Part shown: positions 1 to 9,219 of the stretch, one piece after another
Layout: each line of letters begins with the position of its first letter
How positions within the stretch are numbered: the stretch's first letter is position 1
From: Glycocaulis albus
Lineage (GTDB): Bacteria; Pseudomonadota; Alphaproteobacteria; Caulobacterales; Maricaulaceae
Length of the DNA stretch: 64,000 nucleotides
Assembly (NCBI RefSeq): GCF_014639075.1
Contig: NZ_BMFS01000001.1
Location: 1 to 64,000 of the forward strand
Reading direction: 5' to 3'
Translations under genes and position numbers: made by a program
Notes under the pieces: model-generated
Database searches by the model: none
Told to the model about the DNA's origin: nothing
Seen by the model: the letters and a program-made list of their open reading frames with translations, nothing else

Positions 1-2
1 TC

Positions 3-3000
3 CCTTCAAGGAGCTTGAATCACGACCCAGCTGATTTGGGAATCCCGTTTATGGGTACAGAACCTAGCGGCGGGATCAGCTTCAACTGTACCGGCTCGAT
101 GATCAATCCGCGCACCGTGATCAGCGCAGCGCACTGCTTCAACTCCAATCCGAACGAGATCTACGGTTTCCAGAGCGGCCCGTTGACCCCGATCATCGCT
201 TTTGGACCCGACACGCTGGCCTCCGGCGGACCGCTGTTCAACTGGATCGGTACAGGCAATCAGTTCATTGATGACCGCAACGGCCTGACCTTTGCGCTGA
301 ACGTGATGACGCCGGAGGACGGCGCGTTCGGCGGCGATCCCTTCCCCGCGGCCGATGTCGCCATGCTGACCACATTCGATCCGCTCTTCACCCTGCCGAC
401 CTATGGCATGCTGTTCAGCCCGATCCCGGAAGACGTGCTCAATGAAGGCGTGCACGTCAACATGATCGGTTACGGCTCGTTCAATCCCGGGTCTGACAAT
501 TCGCTGCAGGATATCAATGGCCGCCGCCGGGCCGGCGAAAACATGTTGGGCTTCCTGGGCAATTTCAACCAGTTCTTCAGCGCACTGGGGCAGCAGGACA
601 ATTCCTTTCCGGGTGGCAGCAACACGCAGATGATGTACTGGATCGATTTTGATCAGCCAGACCGGACCGGCGAGTGCGGCCGCGAGAACGCGTTCGGGTT
701 CACCAATTCTGTCGTCTGTTCGGACTGGGACGGCTTCAGCGGCGCGCTGGTCGACGGCGACACGTTTCTGCTCCCGGGCCCGTCGCTGGACATCTTCCCT
801 GGCGATGCGCTGCCCAATGAGGTGGGTACTGCGGGCGGCGATTCCGGTGGCCCGCTCATGGCCATGAATATCTTCTCCAACCCGCTTATCCTCGGCGTTC
901 TGTCGGGCGGCTTTGTCGATGGTTCCCTGCAGGCTGCGGGGCAGGATTATGGCGGGGTCAGCTATTATAACCCGCTCTACGCCTATGCGAACTGGATTGC
1001 GGAGAACAATCCCTACAAATACGTCACCAATAGCGGTGGCGGGGACTGGTTTGACGAGACGATCTGGGTGCAGGCGATCGATCCGAACTATTTCGTTTAT
1101 CAGGACGGCGAGATCGTAAACGGTCTGCCTGACGGGCCTGATCTGGAAACGGGTACCGGTACGCCCTGGGGCGTGGTGTTTGACACCGATGTTGCCGATT
1201 TCGCGCCGGCCGGGTCAGCGGCGGCCTCCGCAGGCGCTCCGGCCGGTCTGTCGATTACCACCGATTACGCGGCGGACGGGCTGATTGTCACCGTTGGCGG
1301 CGACGTGCAACGCGGCACGCCCGGCTCTGGCGACGCTGCCAACGCGGCCGAAGCGCCTGAAGCTGTCGATGATGGCGAGATGACCACCCAGAATACCGGG
1401 CCGGGCTCCACAGGCTTTGTGCCGGAGAATTTCTACGGTGATCAAGGTGTGGAGGCTCCGCGCTTCTATGACGTGACGCTGGCTGCAGACGGCGATGTCA
1501 CCCTTTCAGGTGCGTTTGTGGAAATTGACCGCCTGACCCTTGCCGGTTCTGGTGCCGGGCTCACCATTGCCGCTGACGCCGATATGTGGAGCCTGATCTC
1601 GACCGAGCTCTTCGCCGGTACGCTGACCGTCAATGGCGGTTTCATCACCCGCGAACTGGTGAACTGGGGCGGGGTAGTCCGCGGTACAGGCGTAATTGAC
1701 CTGTTTGACCCCAACTTCCTGTTTGGCAATGGCCAGCTCATGTCGGGCGCATTCTTCAACGTCGCCGGCATCGTCAATCCGGGTCTGGCCAGCGCTGGCG
1801 GCCTTCTGGTCAATGGTGACTATATCCAGACATCAGGCGGGATGTTCGTCGTCGACTGGAATGCCAGCACGAACAGCCTTCTGCTGGTGGACGGGGACGT
1901 ATCGCTGGCTGGCGGCGTAGCGGTGAACCCGGTAGATGGTTACGTGCCGCAGTTCGGCGACCGCCGCACCGTGCTGGAATATTCCGGCGATCTGGTCGGC
2001 GAGTTTGACGGCGTGATGGACCTGCCGGGCGTGCTTTTCGCGACGCCGGTTTATGGCGCCGGACAGGTAGAGCTGGTGCTGGATGCGGAAGATTTCACCA
2101 GTTTCGCGAATTTCACGAACCCGTCCCAGACCGCTCTGGGCAATCGTCTCGACGAGCTGCGCGGCAACCCGCAGGCCGGTCCGGTAGCCCAGCTCTACCA
2201 GATCATCGACCTGTTGCCGAACGGCCCTCTGGAAGACGCGTTTGAAAACCTCGTTCCGCATGAGGGCTTCCAGTTCCGCCGGGCGCTGAGCGGTCATAGC
2301 GACCTGCTCGGTGATGCCTTGCGCGGACGCATGCTGCAGGGTGCGCCGGCGGGCACGCCGACCGGCGGCGGCCAGACCATGTTCAACCTGATGGGGTCTG
2401 AAGCCTCCGCGGGGATGAGCGGCATGGCGATTGCCGATGCCATGCGCATGAACGGGTCTGCCATGCAGGACGAGGCGCAGGATCTGGGCAATGGGTTCGA
2501 GGTATTCTTTGCGGGCGGTCTGGTGGACGGGTCAGCGCCCACCACGTCCAGCTCGGCCAATGCCTCGACCGAAGGCGGTTTCGCCATGGCCGGCGTTGAT
2601 TACGGCCGGTCCGTCGGCTGGCGGTTTGGCGGTGCGATCGGTTTTGCCACCTCGGAAAGCGAGCAGGTGCTCGCCGGTGGCGGCTCGGCGTCAAGCCGCG
2701 TGGAGAGTGTGCAGGTGACCGGTTATGCGGCCTATCGCAGCGACACGATCCAGGCCCTGCTGGCGGCGAGCTATGGTGACCATACCGCCCGGGCGGGCCG
2801 CACCGCTGTTGTCGGCGGCGTGTCCCTGCCGGTATCGGGTTCGCTGGGCGCGACCAGCTATGACCTGACGGCCCAGATCGGGTATACGGTCACCAATGGC
2901 GCGCTGCGCGCAACGCCGGTTGCCGGTATCACCTGGCAGCGCATCGAGATGGATGCCGGCAGCATGGCCGGCTCGCCCGCGGCCTTCGACCTGACGAGCT

Positions 3001-3341
3001 ATACCGACTCCTTCACGACCGCGCGTGCCGGTCTGGATGTCGGCTATATCTTCTCCGGTCCGGGCTACACGTTCGAGCCGCGCGCCTATGCCGGATATGC
3101 CAACCGGCTGAGCGATGAGAGCGAAACCATTAGCGGTGACTTTGCCGGAACGCCGGGCAGCCAGGGCTTTGTGCTTGCCAGCGGGCTGGACGCGGAAAAC
3201 GAGTGGTTCGAGCTCTCGGTTGGGGGCATTGCCCGCATGGATAACGGGATTGACCTCTCTGTCTCTTACGAGACGCGGGCGGGCAATGACCGTATCCGCG
3301 ATGTCGATGTCTTCATGCTGGGCCTGCGCACCCGCTTCTAG
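3..3341 (+). CDS. Autotransporter trypsin-like serine protease (5' end outside window)
   Basis: The frame is open to the left edge, so the true start and signal peptide lie outside the window; the in-window TTG at 15 is unlikely to be the start. The N-terminal part is a chymotrypsin-fold protease. Counting from the TTG, His40 lies in ISAAHC, Asp114 in PAADVAM and Ser277 in GGDSGGPL, giving a complete triad. About 160 residues separate Asp and Ser, more than in trypsin, so there are inserted loops. A Gly/Asn/Val-rich beta-repeat passenger follows (about 440-680). The last 280 or so residues are an autotransporter barrel ending in LGLRTRF with a terminal Phe, the usual outer-membrane signal. 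Such proteins cross the inner membrane by Sec and display the protease at the cell surface. The passenger substrate cannot be told. A strong terminator follows, and the next gene is convergent. Confidence 0.85.
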   Translation, partial: PSRSLNHDPADLGIPFMGTEPSGGISFNCTGSMINPRTVISAAHCFNSNPNEIYGFQSGPLTPIIAFGPDTLASGGPLFNWIGTGNQFIDDRNGLTFALNVMTPEDGAFGGDPFPAADVAMLTTFDPLFTLPTYGMLFSPIPEDVLNEGVHVNMIGYGSFNPGSDNSLQDINGRRRAGENMLGFLGNFNQFFSALGQQDNSFPGGSNTQMMYWIDFDQPDRTGECGRENAFGFTNSVVCSDWDGFSGALVDGDTFLLPGPSLDIFPGDALPNEVGTAGGDSGGPLMAMNIFSNPLILGVLSGGFVDGSLQAAGQDYGGVSYYNPLYAYANWIAENNPYKYVTNSGGGDWFDETIWVQAIDPNYFVYQDGEIVNGLPDGPDLETGTGTPWGVVFDTDVADFAPAGSAAASAGAPAGLSITTDYAADGLIVTVGGDVQRGTPGSGDAANAAEAPEAVDDGEMTTQNTGPGSTGFVPENFYGDQGVEAPRFYDVTLAADGDVTLSGAFVEIDRLTLAGSGAGLTIAADADMWSLISTELFAGTLTVNGGFITRELVNWGGVVRGTGVIDLFDPNFLFGNGQLMSGAFFNVAGIVNPGLASAGGLLVNGDYIQTSGGMFVVDWNASTNSLLLVDGDVSLAGGVAVNPVDGYVPQFGDRRTVLEYSGDLVGEFDGVMDLPGVLFATPVYGAGQVELVLDAEDFTSFANFTNPSQTALGNRLDELRGNPQAGPVAQLYQIIDLLPNGPLEDAFENLVPHEGFQFRRALSGHSDLLGDALRGRMLQGAPAGTPTGGGQTMFNLMGSEASAGMSGMAIADAMRMNGSAMQDEAQDLGNGFEVFFAGGLVDGSAPTTSSSANASTEGGFAMAGVDYGRSVGWRFGGAIGFATSESEQVLAGGGSASSRVESVQVTGYAAYRSDTIQALLAASYGDHTARAGRTAVVGGVSLPVSGSLGATSYDLTAQIGYTVTNGALRATPVAGITWQRIEMDAGSMAGSPAAFDLTSYTDSFTTARAGLDVGYIFSGPGYTFEPRAYAGYANRLSDESETISGDFAGTPGSQGFVLASGLDAENEWFELSVGGIARMDNGIDLSVSYETRAGNDRIRDVDVFMLGLRTRF

Positions 3342-3364
3342 GGCGCTCAGATTGCAAACAGGAA

Positions 3365-3395
3365 GGCCGCCCCGGATCATCGGGGCGGCCTTTTT
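3365..3395 (+). terminator. Rho-independent terminator of the autotransporter gene
   Basis: A perfect 10-bp GC stem (3365-3374 with 3381-3390) has a 6-nt loop and is followed by five T. It lies 24 bp after the autotransporter stop codon. It may also limit read-through from the convergent gene on the other strand. Confidence 0.85.
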
Positions 3396-3415
3396 GCTAC
3401 GCGCAGGTATAAAGT

Positions 3416-3784
3416 CTAGCGGTTGCGCTCCACACGCACACGCACACCATTGGTCATGGCGCCAGCCCATGCGGCGCCTGCATTTTCGCGCTGGCCGGCA
3501 AACAGCGTGTCTCCGGCCCCGTCGACAAAGACAAGGCGCCCGCCATCATCTTCCTCAAATTGCCAGAACATGGTCTCGGCAATCGCGAGCTCGCAGTCCG
3601 GTGACACGGCCGCGAGGCCGGCAGCGCCCCTCATCAGAGCCATGGCACCGTCCGGGCGGCGTGCCGGGGGCATCAGCACCAGGGCGCATTGCGTGCCGTT
3701 CTCGGCCGTAGCGGTATAATTGCCGGCAATGGAGGCGGCTTGCGGCGTCTGGGCGGCAAGCAGGAGGGCGACAATCAAGCTCAT
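3416..3784 (-). CDS. Small secreted protein, resembles AprI/Inh-family protease inhibitor
   Basis: A 122-aa protein with an N-terminal hydrophobic signal segment (MSLIVALLLAAQ). The ATG at 3784 is preferred because AAGGGA lies 10 nt upstream; the in-frame TTG at 3793 is too close to it. The mature part has two cysteines (in GTQCALVL and SPDCELAI), a Trp (MFWQFEED) and a late GAGDTLF turn. This order (Cys, glycine-rich stretch, Cys, Trp, Leu-x-x-x-Asp-x-x-Gly) matches the pattern I recall for Inh/AprI metalloprotease inhibitors, small periplasmic barrels with one disulfide. The gene is convergent with the autotransporter protease, so protection of the periplasm is possible. However, Inh proteins inhibit serralysins, not trypsin-type enzymes. 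Assignment is by pattern only. Confidence 0.5.
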   Translation of the reverse strand: MSLIVALLLAAQTPQAASIAGNYTATAENGTQCALVLMPPARRPDGAMALMRGAAGLAAVSPDCELAIAETMFWQFEEDDGGRLVFVDGAGDTLFAGQRENAGAAWAGAMTNGVRVRVERNR

Positions 3785-3868
3785 TACGGCCAAATCCCTT
3801 GCTGGAGCGGTATCGGCTCACAGCCTAGCGCCGGATTGGCGCGGCGTCGCCCCCCGCTGACGGGCCGG

Positions 3869-4588
3869 CTACATGGAGCGCTGGCTGACGCGTTTTGACA
3901 CCTCGGCGGCGCTTTCCTTGCGTTCGCTATAGCGGTCCACGAGATAGTCCGCGCAATCGCGCGTCAACAGGGTGAATTTCACCAGCTCCTCCATGACATC
4001 GACGATACGGTCATAGAGGGAGGAGGGTTTCATCCGGTCATGCTCGTCAAACTCCAGCCAGGCTTTGGGGACCGATGACTGGTTGGGAATGGTGATGAGG
4101 CGCATCCAGCGCCCCAGCACGCGCAGCTGGTTGACCGTGTTGAAGCTCTGCGACCCGCCCGAGACCTGCATCACGGCCAGCGTCTTGCCCTGCGTAGGGC
4201 GCACCCCGCCGAGCGCCAGCGGAATCCAGTCGATCTGGGCCTTCATGATCCCGGTCATGGCGCCATGGCGCTCGGGAGAGCACCACACCATGCCTTCAGA
4301 CCACATCACCAGACCGCGCAGTTCGGCGACCTTGGGATGCGCCACATCCGCATCGTCCGGCAGAGGCAGGCCGGACGGGTTGTAGATGCGGGTTTCTGCG
4401 CCAAGGCGTTCCAGTATTCGGGCGGCTTCTTCGGTGGCCATGCGGCTGAAGGAGCGTTCCCTCACTGAGCCATAGAGCAGCAGGATGCGTGGCCTGTGCG
4501 TGGCCCGCGTGGCGGGGAAGAGCTGCTCTGGCTCCACATCGCGGTAGCAGTCCTCGTCGAGATGGGGCGTGGTGAGATCAAGGCTCAT
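3869..4588 (-). CDS. arsH: ArsH, NADPH-dependent FMN reductase of arsenic resistance
   Basis: A 239-aa flavodoxin-like protein. The N-terminal tail (residues 1-33) and the FMN-phosphate loop [13 protein letters not shown] are typical of ArsH, as is [17 protein letters not shown], where the flavin isoalloxazine ring is held. Family members oxidise trivalent organoarsenicals or reduce quinones and metals with NADPH. This is the last gene of the arsC-acr3-arsH run, and its ATG overlaps the acr3 stop (TGATG), so translation is probably coupled. Expression should depend on the ArsR-controlled promoter upstream of arsC. Confidence 0.93.
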   Translation of the reverse strand: MSLDLTTPHLDEDCYRDVEPEQLFPATRATHRPRILLLYGSVRERSFSRMATEEAARILERLGAETRIYNPSGLPLPDDADVAHPKVAELRGLVMWSEGMVWCSPERHGAMTGIMKAQIDWIPLALGGVRPTQGKTLAVMQVSGGSQSFNTVNQLRVLGRWMRLITIPNQSSVPKAWLEFDEHDRMKPSSLYDRIVDVMEELVKFTLLTRDCADYLVDRYSERKESAAEVSKRVSQRSM

Positions 4589-5649
4589 CAGGGCTGCTCC
4601 GCAGGGAATTTCGCGCGCGTCCGGTTGGCGAGCGCGACCAGCGACAACATCACCGGGACCTCCACCAGCACGCCCACTACCGTTGCCAGTGCTGCGCCGG
4701 AATTGAGCCCAAAGAGCCCGATGGCGACGGCGACGGCCAGTTCAAAGAAGTTCGAAGTGCCGATCAGCGCGCAGGGCGCAGCGACATTGTGCGGCACTTT
4801 CCACAGGTAAGCCGCGCCATAGGCGACACCGAAAATCGCGTAGGACTGGATGATGATCGGCACCGCGATCATGGCGATCACCAGCGGCTGGGACAGGATC
4901 GTACCGCCCTGGAAGCCGAAGAGCAGCACGACAGTGGCGATGAGGGCCGAGATCGAGACCGGCTTGATGCTTGCGTTGAAGCCGTCGAGGCGCGCCATGC
5001 CGCCGGAACGGATGAGCCAGCGGCGCACAGCAATGCCAGCGATGAGCGGGATCACCACATAGAGCCCGACCGAGAGGAGCAGCGTCTCCCAAGGCACCGA
5101 AATGGAGGTGACGCCCAGCAGCAGCGCCACGATGGGCGCAAAGGCCACTACCATGATGGCGTCATTCACCGAGACCTGAACAAGCGTGTAGGCCGGATCG
5201 CCCCGTGTGAGCTGCGACCAGACGAAAACCATCGCCGTGCAGGGTGCGGCGCCCAGAATGATGAGGCCTGCAATATATTGCTCGGCGTTTTCCGGCGCGA
5301 TGAAGCGGGCGAACACGCCTTCAAAGAAGATCACCGCCAGCAGGGCCATGGTGAAGGGCTTGATCAGCCAGTTCACGGCGAGGGTGATGATGAGGCCCTT
5401 GGGCTTCTCGCCCACGCGGGCCAGCGCGCCGAAATCGGCATTCACCATCATCGGGAAGACCATCGCCCAGATGAGGATGGCCACTGCCAGATTGACCGAG
5501 GCGTATTCCAGGCCTGCCAGAAAGCCGAACACGCCAGGTACCAGCGCCCCCAGGCCTATTCCGGCGATGATGGCGAGGCCCACCCAGACCGAGAGCCATT
5601 TCTCGAACGGGCCGATGCCGGCAGGCGCGGCGTCGTTTGCAGTACTCAT
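4588..5649 (-). CDS. acr3: ACR3-family arsenite efflux permease
   Basis: A 353-aa polytopic inner-membrane protein with about ten hydrophobic segments. It has the conserved Acr3 cysteine in [13 protein letters not shown], which in studied homologues is needed for As(III) transport. The acidic motif [18 protein letters not shown] in the second half is also diagnostic of the BASS/ACR3 superfamily. It exports arsenite produced by ArsC. It sits 11 bp after arsC and overlaps arsH by one base, forming one transcription unit. Confidence 0.95.
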   Translation of the reverse strand: MSTANDAAPAGIGPFEKWLSVWVGLAIIAGIGLGALVPGVFGFLAGLEYASVNLAVAILIWAMVFPMMVNADFGALARVGEKPKGLIITLAVNWLIKPFTMALLAVIFFEGVFARFIAPENAEQYIAGLIILGAAPCTAMVFVWSQLTRGDPAYTLVQVSVNDAIMVVAFAPIVALLLGVTSISVPWETLLLSVGLYVVIPLIAGIAVRRWLIRSGGMARLDGFNASIKPVSISALIATVVLLFGFQGGTILSQPLVIAMIAVPIIIQSYAIFGVAYGAAYLWKVPHNVAAPCALIGTSNFFELAVAVAIGLFGLNSGAALATVVGVLVEVPVMLSLVALANRTRAKFPAEQP

Positions 5650-5660
5650 AGGCCTGTCCT

Positions 5661-6164
5661 TCAGGGTTGGAAATCGGGGATGGGCGCGCCTGCATGGGCT
5701 GCTTTCAGGGCGGCTTTCAGAACGGCTGGATCAGACAGATCACCGTCAAATGCCAACACCGCCTCGATACGCGCTTTCAGCGCCTGAAAAACCTGCTCGA
5801 AGGCCTCGCGGCAGGCCGCGTCCGGCGTGACATAGGCGGGGTCGGGCAGGCCCCAATGCACCTGTACCGGCGCGCCTGGCCAGATCGGGCAGGCCTCGCT
5901 GGCGGCCGAATCGCACACCGTGATGACGCCGTGGATTCCGGGCGCACCGGCTTCGGCAAATACGTCCCAGCTTTTCGAACTCAAGCCCTCAATTGGGAGG
6001 CCATGACGGGCGAGCGTTTCCAGCGCTATCCGATGCGGCTCACCCTTTGGCTTTGACCCGGCAGAGACGGCTGTGACCACCCCCTTGCCTAGCGCACTGA
6101 ACAGCGCCTCGCCGAGGATGGAGCGGGCCGAATTGCCGGTACACAGGACGAGGATGCGGATCAT
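5661..6164 (-). CDS. arsC: Arsenate reductase, low-molecular-weight phosphatase (thioredoxin-linked) type
   Basis: A 167-aa cytoplasmic protein that reduces As(V) to As(III) for export by Acr3. The P-loop CTGNSARS (Cys8 to Arg14, CX5R) is at the N-terminus. Two further cysteines in [12 protein letters not shown] (Cys84 and Cys92) fit the thioredoxin-coupled mechanism, and the general-acid Asp lies in GLPDPA. The family is normally about 130-170 aa. It is the first gene of arsC-acr3-arsH and is transcribed away from arsR. Confidence 0.93.
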   Translation of the reverse strand: MIRILVLCTGNSARSILGEALFSALGKGVVTAVSAGSKPKGEPHRIALETLARHGLPIEGLSSKSWDVFAEAGAPGIHGVITVCDSAASEACPIWPGAPVQVHWGLPDPAYVTPDAACREAFEQVFQALKARIEAVLAFDGDLSDPAVLKAALKAAHAGAPIPDFQP

Positions 6165-6194
6165 GGGCGGCCTCTGGAGCGCGTGCTTGTCCGA

Positions 6195-6237
6195 TCTCTA
6201 GCCTTGACATTTCAATATTTCAAGAAGTATTGAAATG
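6195..6237. promoter_or_regulatory. ArsR operator with divergent arsR and arsC promoters
   Basis: A perfect 10-bp inverted repeat (6208-6217 and 6228-6237, spacer 10 bp) fills the space between arsC and arsR. On the plus strand a consensus TTGACA (6204-6209) is followed after 17-18 bp by a weak -10 (about 6227-6233), placing the start near 6240. On the minus strand TTGAAA (6223-6218) is spaced 17 bp from TAGAGA (6200-6195), leading to arsC. The palindrome covers parts of both promoters, as expected for an autoregulatory ArsR operator. The repeat is seen directly; the protein contact is inferred. Confidence 0.75.
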
Positions 6238-6239
6238 AA

Positions 6240-6605
6240 ATGTCAGATCGACCCGAACTTGCCGAGGCGCAAGCCTGTGCGCAGCTCTCCGCCCTCGCTC
6301 ATGAGGGCAGGTTGCGGATATTCCGCGCACTCGTCTCTGCAGGCCCCAAGGGGCTCGCCGCAGGCGTGCTGGCAGACAAGGTCGAGATCAGCCCCAGCAA
6401 TCTGTCGGCTCATCTGGCAGTGCTGACTACGGCTGGCCTCGCACAGGTCACGAAAGCCGGACGCCAGCGCATCTATGCGGCTGATCTGGCAGCAACCGCG
6501 GAACTGGTCAGCTTTCTGGTCGCCGATTGCTGCGGCGGTGATCCGGATCTGTGCCGCGATGTCACGGCGAAGCTCGCGGTATCGGCGCTAAGGGCTTGCA
6601 ACTGA
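6240..6605 (+). CDS. arsR: ArsR-family As(III)-responsive repressor
   Basis: A 121-aa winged-helix regulator. The recognition helix is VEISPSNLSAHLAVL and the wing is KAGRQRIY. Three cysteines near the C-terminus (Cys97 and Cys98 in ADCCGG, Cys105 in DLCRD) form a plausible As(III) site. That position recalls the C-terminal site of Acidithiobacillus ArsR, not the classic CVC motif in the DNA-binding helix, which is absent here. No Shine-Dalgarno precedes the ATG, and the predicted transcription start falls on or next to it, so the mRNA may be leaderless. It is divergent from arsC. Confidence 0.93.
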   Translation: MSDRPELAEAQACAQLSALAHEGRLRIFRALVSAGPKGLAAGVLADKVEISPSNLSAHLAVLTTAGLAQVTKAGRQRIYAADLAATAELVSFLVADCCGGDPDLCRDVTAKLAVSALRACN

Positions 6606-6630
6606 CGCCCGCCCGTTTGAACTAGGGGCG

Positions 6631-7500
6631 ATGAACCAATATCCCGCTGACCTTTATCCCGTTCCGCCCGCGCCGCCACAGTCGGCCAAAGAGCTTGTTG
6701 ATCAGCTGATTGACGAGCGTGCGCCGCGTCTTCGCAAGCACCCGCGCCTGTGGAATGTGGTCCGGCCCACGGCCGGTGCGCTGATGGGCTATCGCGAAGC
6801 GATCCGTATGGTGGAGATCGTCCGGCCGATGCGGGCACGCGAGGCGTTCGACTGGGCCACGCAGTATCTGGAGCTGACCGTAAACGCGCACGGGCTTGAC
6901 GCCATTCCCGATACAGGACCATGCGTGATTATCGGCAACCATCCCGGCGGCATCGCTGACGGCATTGCGCTCTGGCAGGCCATCCGCGAAAAGCGCCCTG
7001 ATCTTTGCTTTCTGGCCAACCGGGATGCGCTGCGTGTCTGTCCGGGTCTTGAAGACATGCTGATCCCGGTAGAGTGGCGCAAGAATGCACGCAGCCGGGC
7101 CAATGCGCGCGATACGCTTCGAGGCTCCATGGAAGCACTCAATCAGGGCCGCTGCCTTGCCATATTTCCGTCGGGCCGCATGGCGCGCTGGCGCTGGAAA
7201 CGCTGGGGGCTGGTGGAGGAGCCGTGGGCGCCAACGGCGATCTCGCTGGCCCGGCGCTTCAATACCCCGGTGGTGACGCTCGGCGTGCGCCAGTCCATGC
7301 CCGTCGCCTTCTATGCGCTGGACCAGATCCATGAGGAGCTGCGCGATATCACGCTGTTTCACGGGCTGATGCGCCAGCGCGGCAAGACCTATCGCTTGCG
7401 CTTTTCCGATCCGGTACCCGCCCGCGAGATACCGGGCAGCGAAGCGGAAGCCACCGCCACGATACTGGCACAGGCCGAACAGCTCGCCTGGGGGCGGTAA
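6631..7500 (+). CDS. PlsC-like lysophospholipid/glycerol-phosphate acyltransferase
   Basis: A 289-aa protein with an acyltransferase core. The catalytic motif is IIGNHPGGIADG (about residues 102-113), a variant in which five residues separate His and Asp instead of the usual four, as in some alphaproteobacterial relatives. The second block is IFPSGRMARW, followed by AISLARRFNTPVVTLGV. The enzyme should transfer fatty acyl groups to a glycerol-phosphate or other lipid acceptor at the inner membrane; the acceptor is unknown. AGGGGC lies just before the ATG. The gene ends in a bidirectional terminator shared with ahcY. Confidence 0.75.
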   Translation: MNQYPADLYPVPPAPPQSAKELVDQLIDERAPRLRKHPRLWNVVRPTAGALMGYREAIRMVEIVRPMRAREAFDWATQYLELTVNAHGLDAIPDTGPCVIIGNHPGGIADGIALWQAIREKRPDLCFLANRDALRVCPGLEDMLIPVEWRKNARSRANARDTLRGSMEALNQGRCLAIFPSGRMARWRWKRWGLVEEPWAPTAISLARRFNTPVVTLGVRQSMPVAFYALDQIHEELRDITLFHGLMRQRGKTYRLRFSDPVPAREIPGSEAEATATILAQAEQLAWGR

Positions 7501-7535
7501 GAAAAACCCCGGCGGACCGCTCCGCCGGGGCTTTT
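7501..7535. terminator. Bidirectional intrinsic terminator between acyltransferase gene and ahcY
   Basis: A perfect 10-bp stem (7507-7516 with 7521-7530) has a 4-nt loop. It is flanked by GAAAAA on the left and CTTTT on the right, so it can stop transcription from both convergent genes. Confidence 0.85.
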
Positions 7536-7556
7536 CATGCGCAAAAGGCGAAACGC

Positions 7557-8975
<1,419 letters not shown>

Positions 8976-9027
8976 GGATGATCCTTCTTTTCGCGGAGTT
9001 CTAAGCGGGAGTGCTTGATCAGCGCGG

Positions 9028-9056
9028 TGTATAGCCCCCGCGCGGGTACAGCGCAA
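9028..9056 (-). promoter_or_regulatory. Possible ahcY promoter
   Basis: On the minus strand TTGCGC (9056-9051) is followed after 17 bp by TATACA (9033-9028), about 50 bp before the ahcY start. The -10 matches consensus in four positions and the -35 in three. This is weak evidence from pattern only. Confidence 0.35.
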
Positions 9057-9219
9057 ACGCTGCACTGCCTGCTGTCACGGCTCTGACACAGGGAATTTGC
9101 AAACAAGAGGTTAAACCGGCCCGTTTTTTGTATACACTCTCTTAACGAGGGGCGTCTGTGCCATTGGCTTACAGCCGTGACGAGCACGAACATGGCGCGT
9201 GATGAGGGGAATACCAGGC

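Noticed and set aside
8976-9219. Possible SAH or SAM riboswitch upstream of ahcY
   Set aside because: I looked for the conserved SAH and SAM cores and did not find them; only a weak promoter pattern is present. An Rfam scan would settle it.
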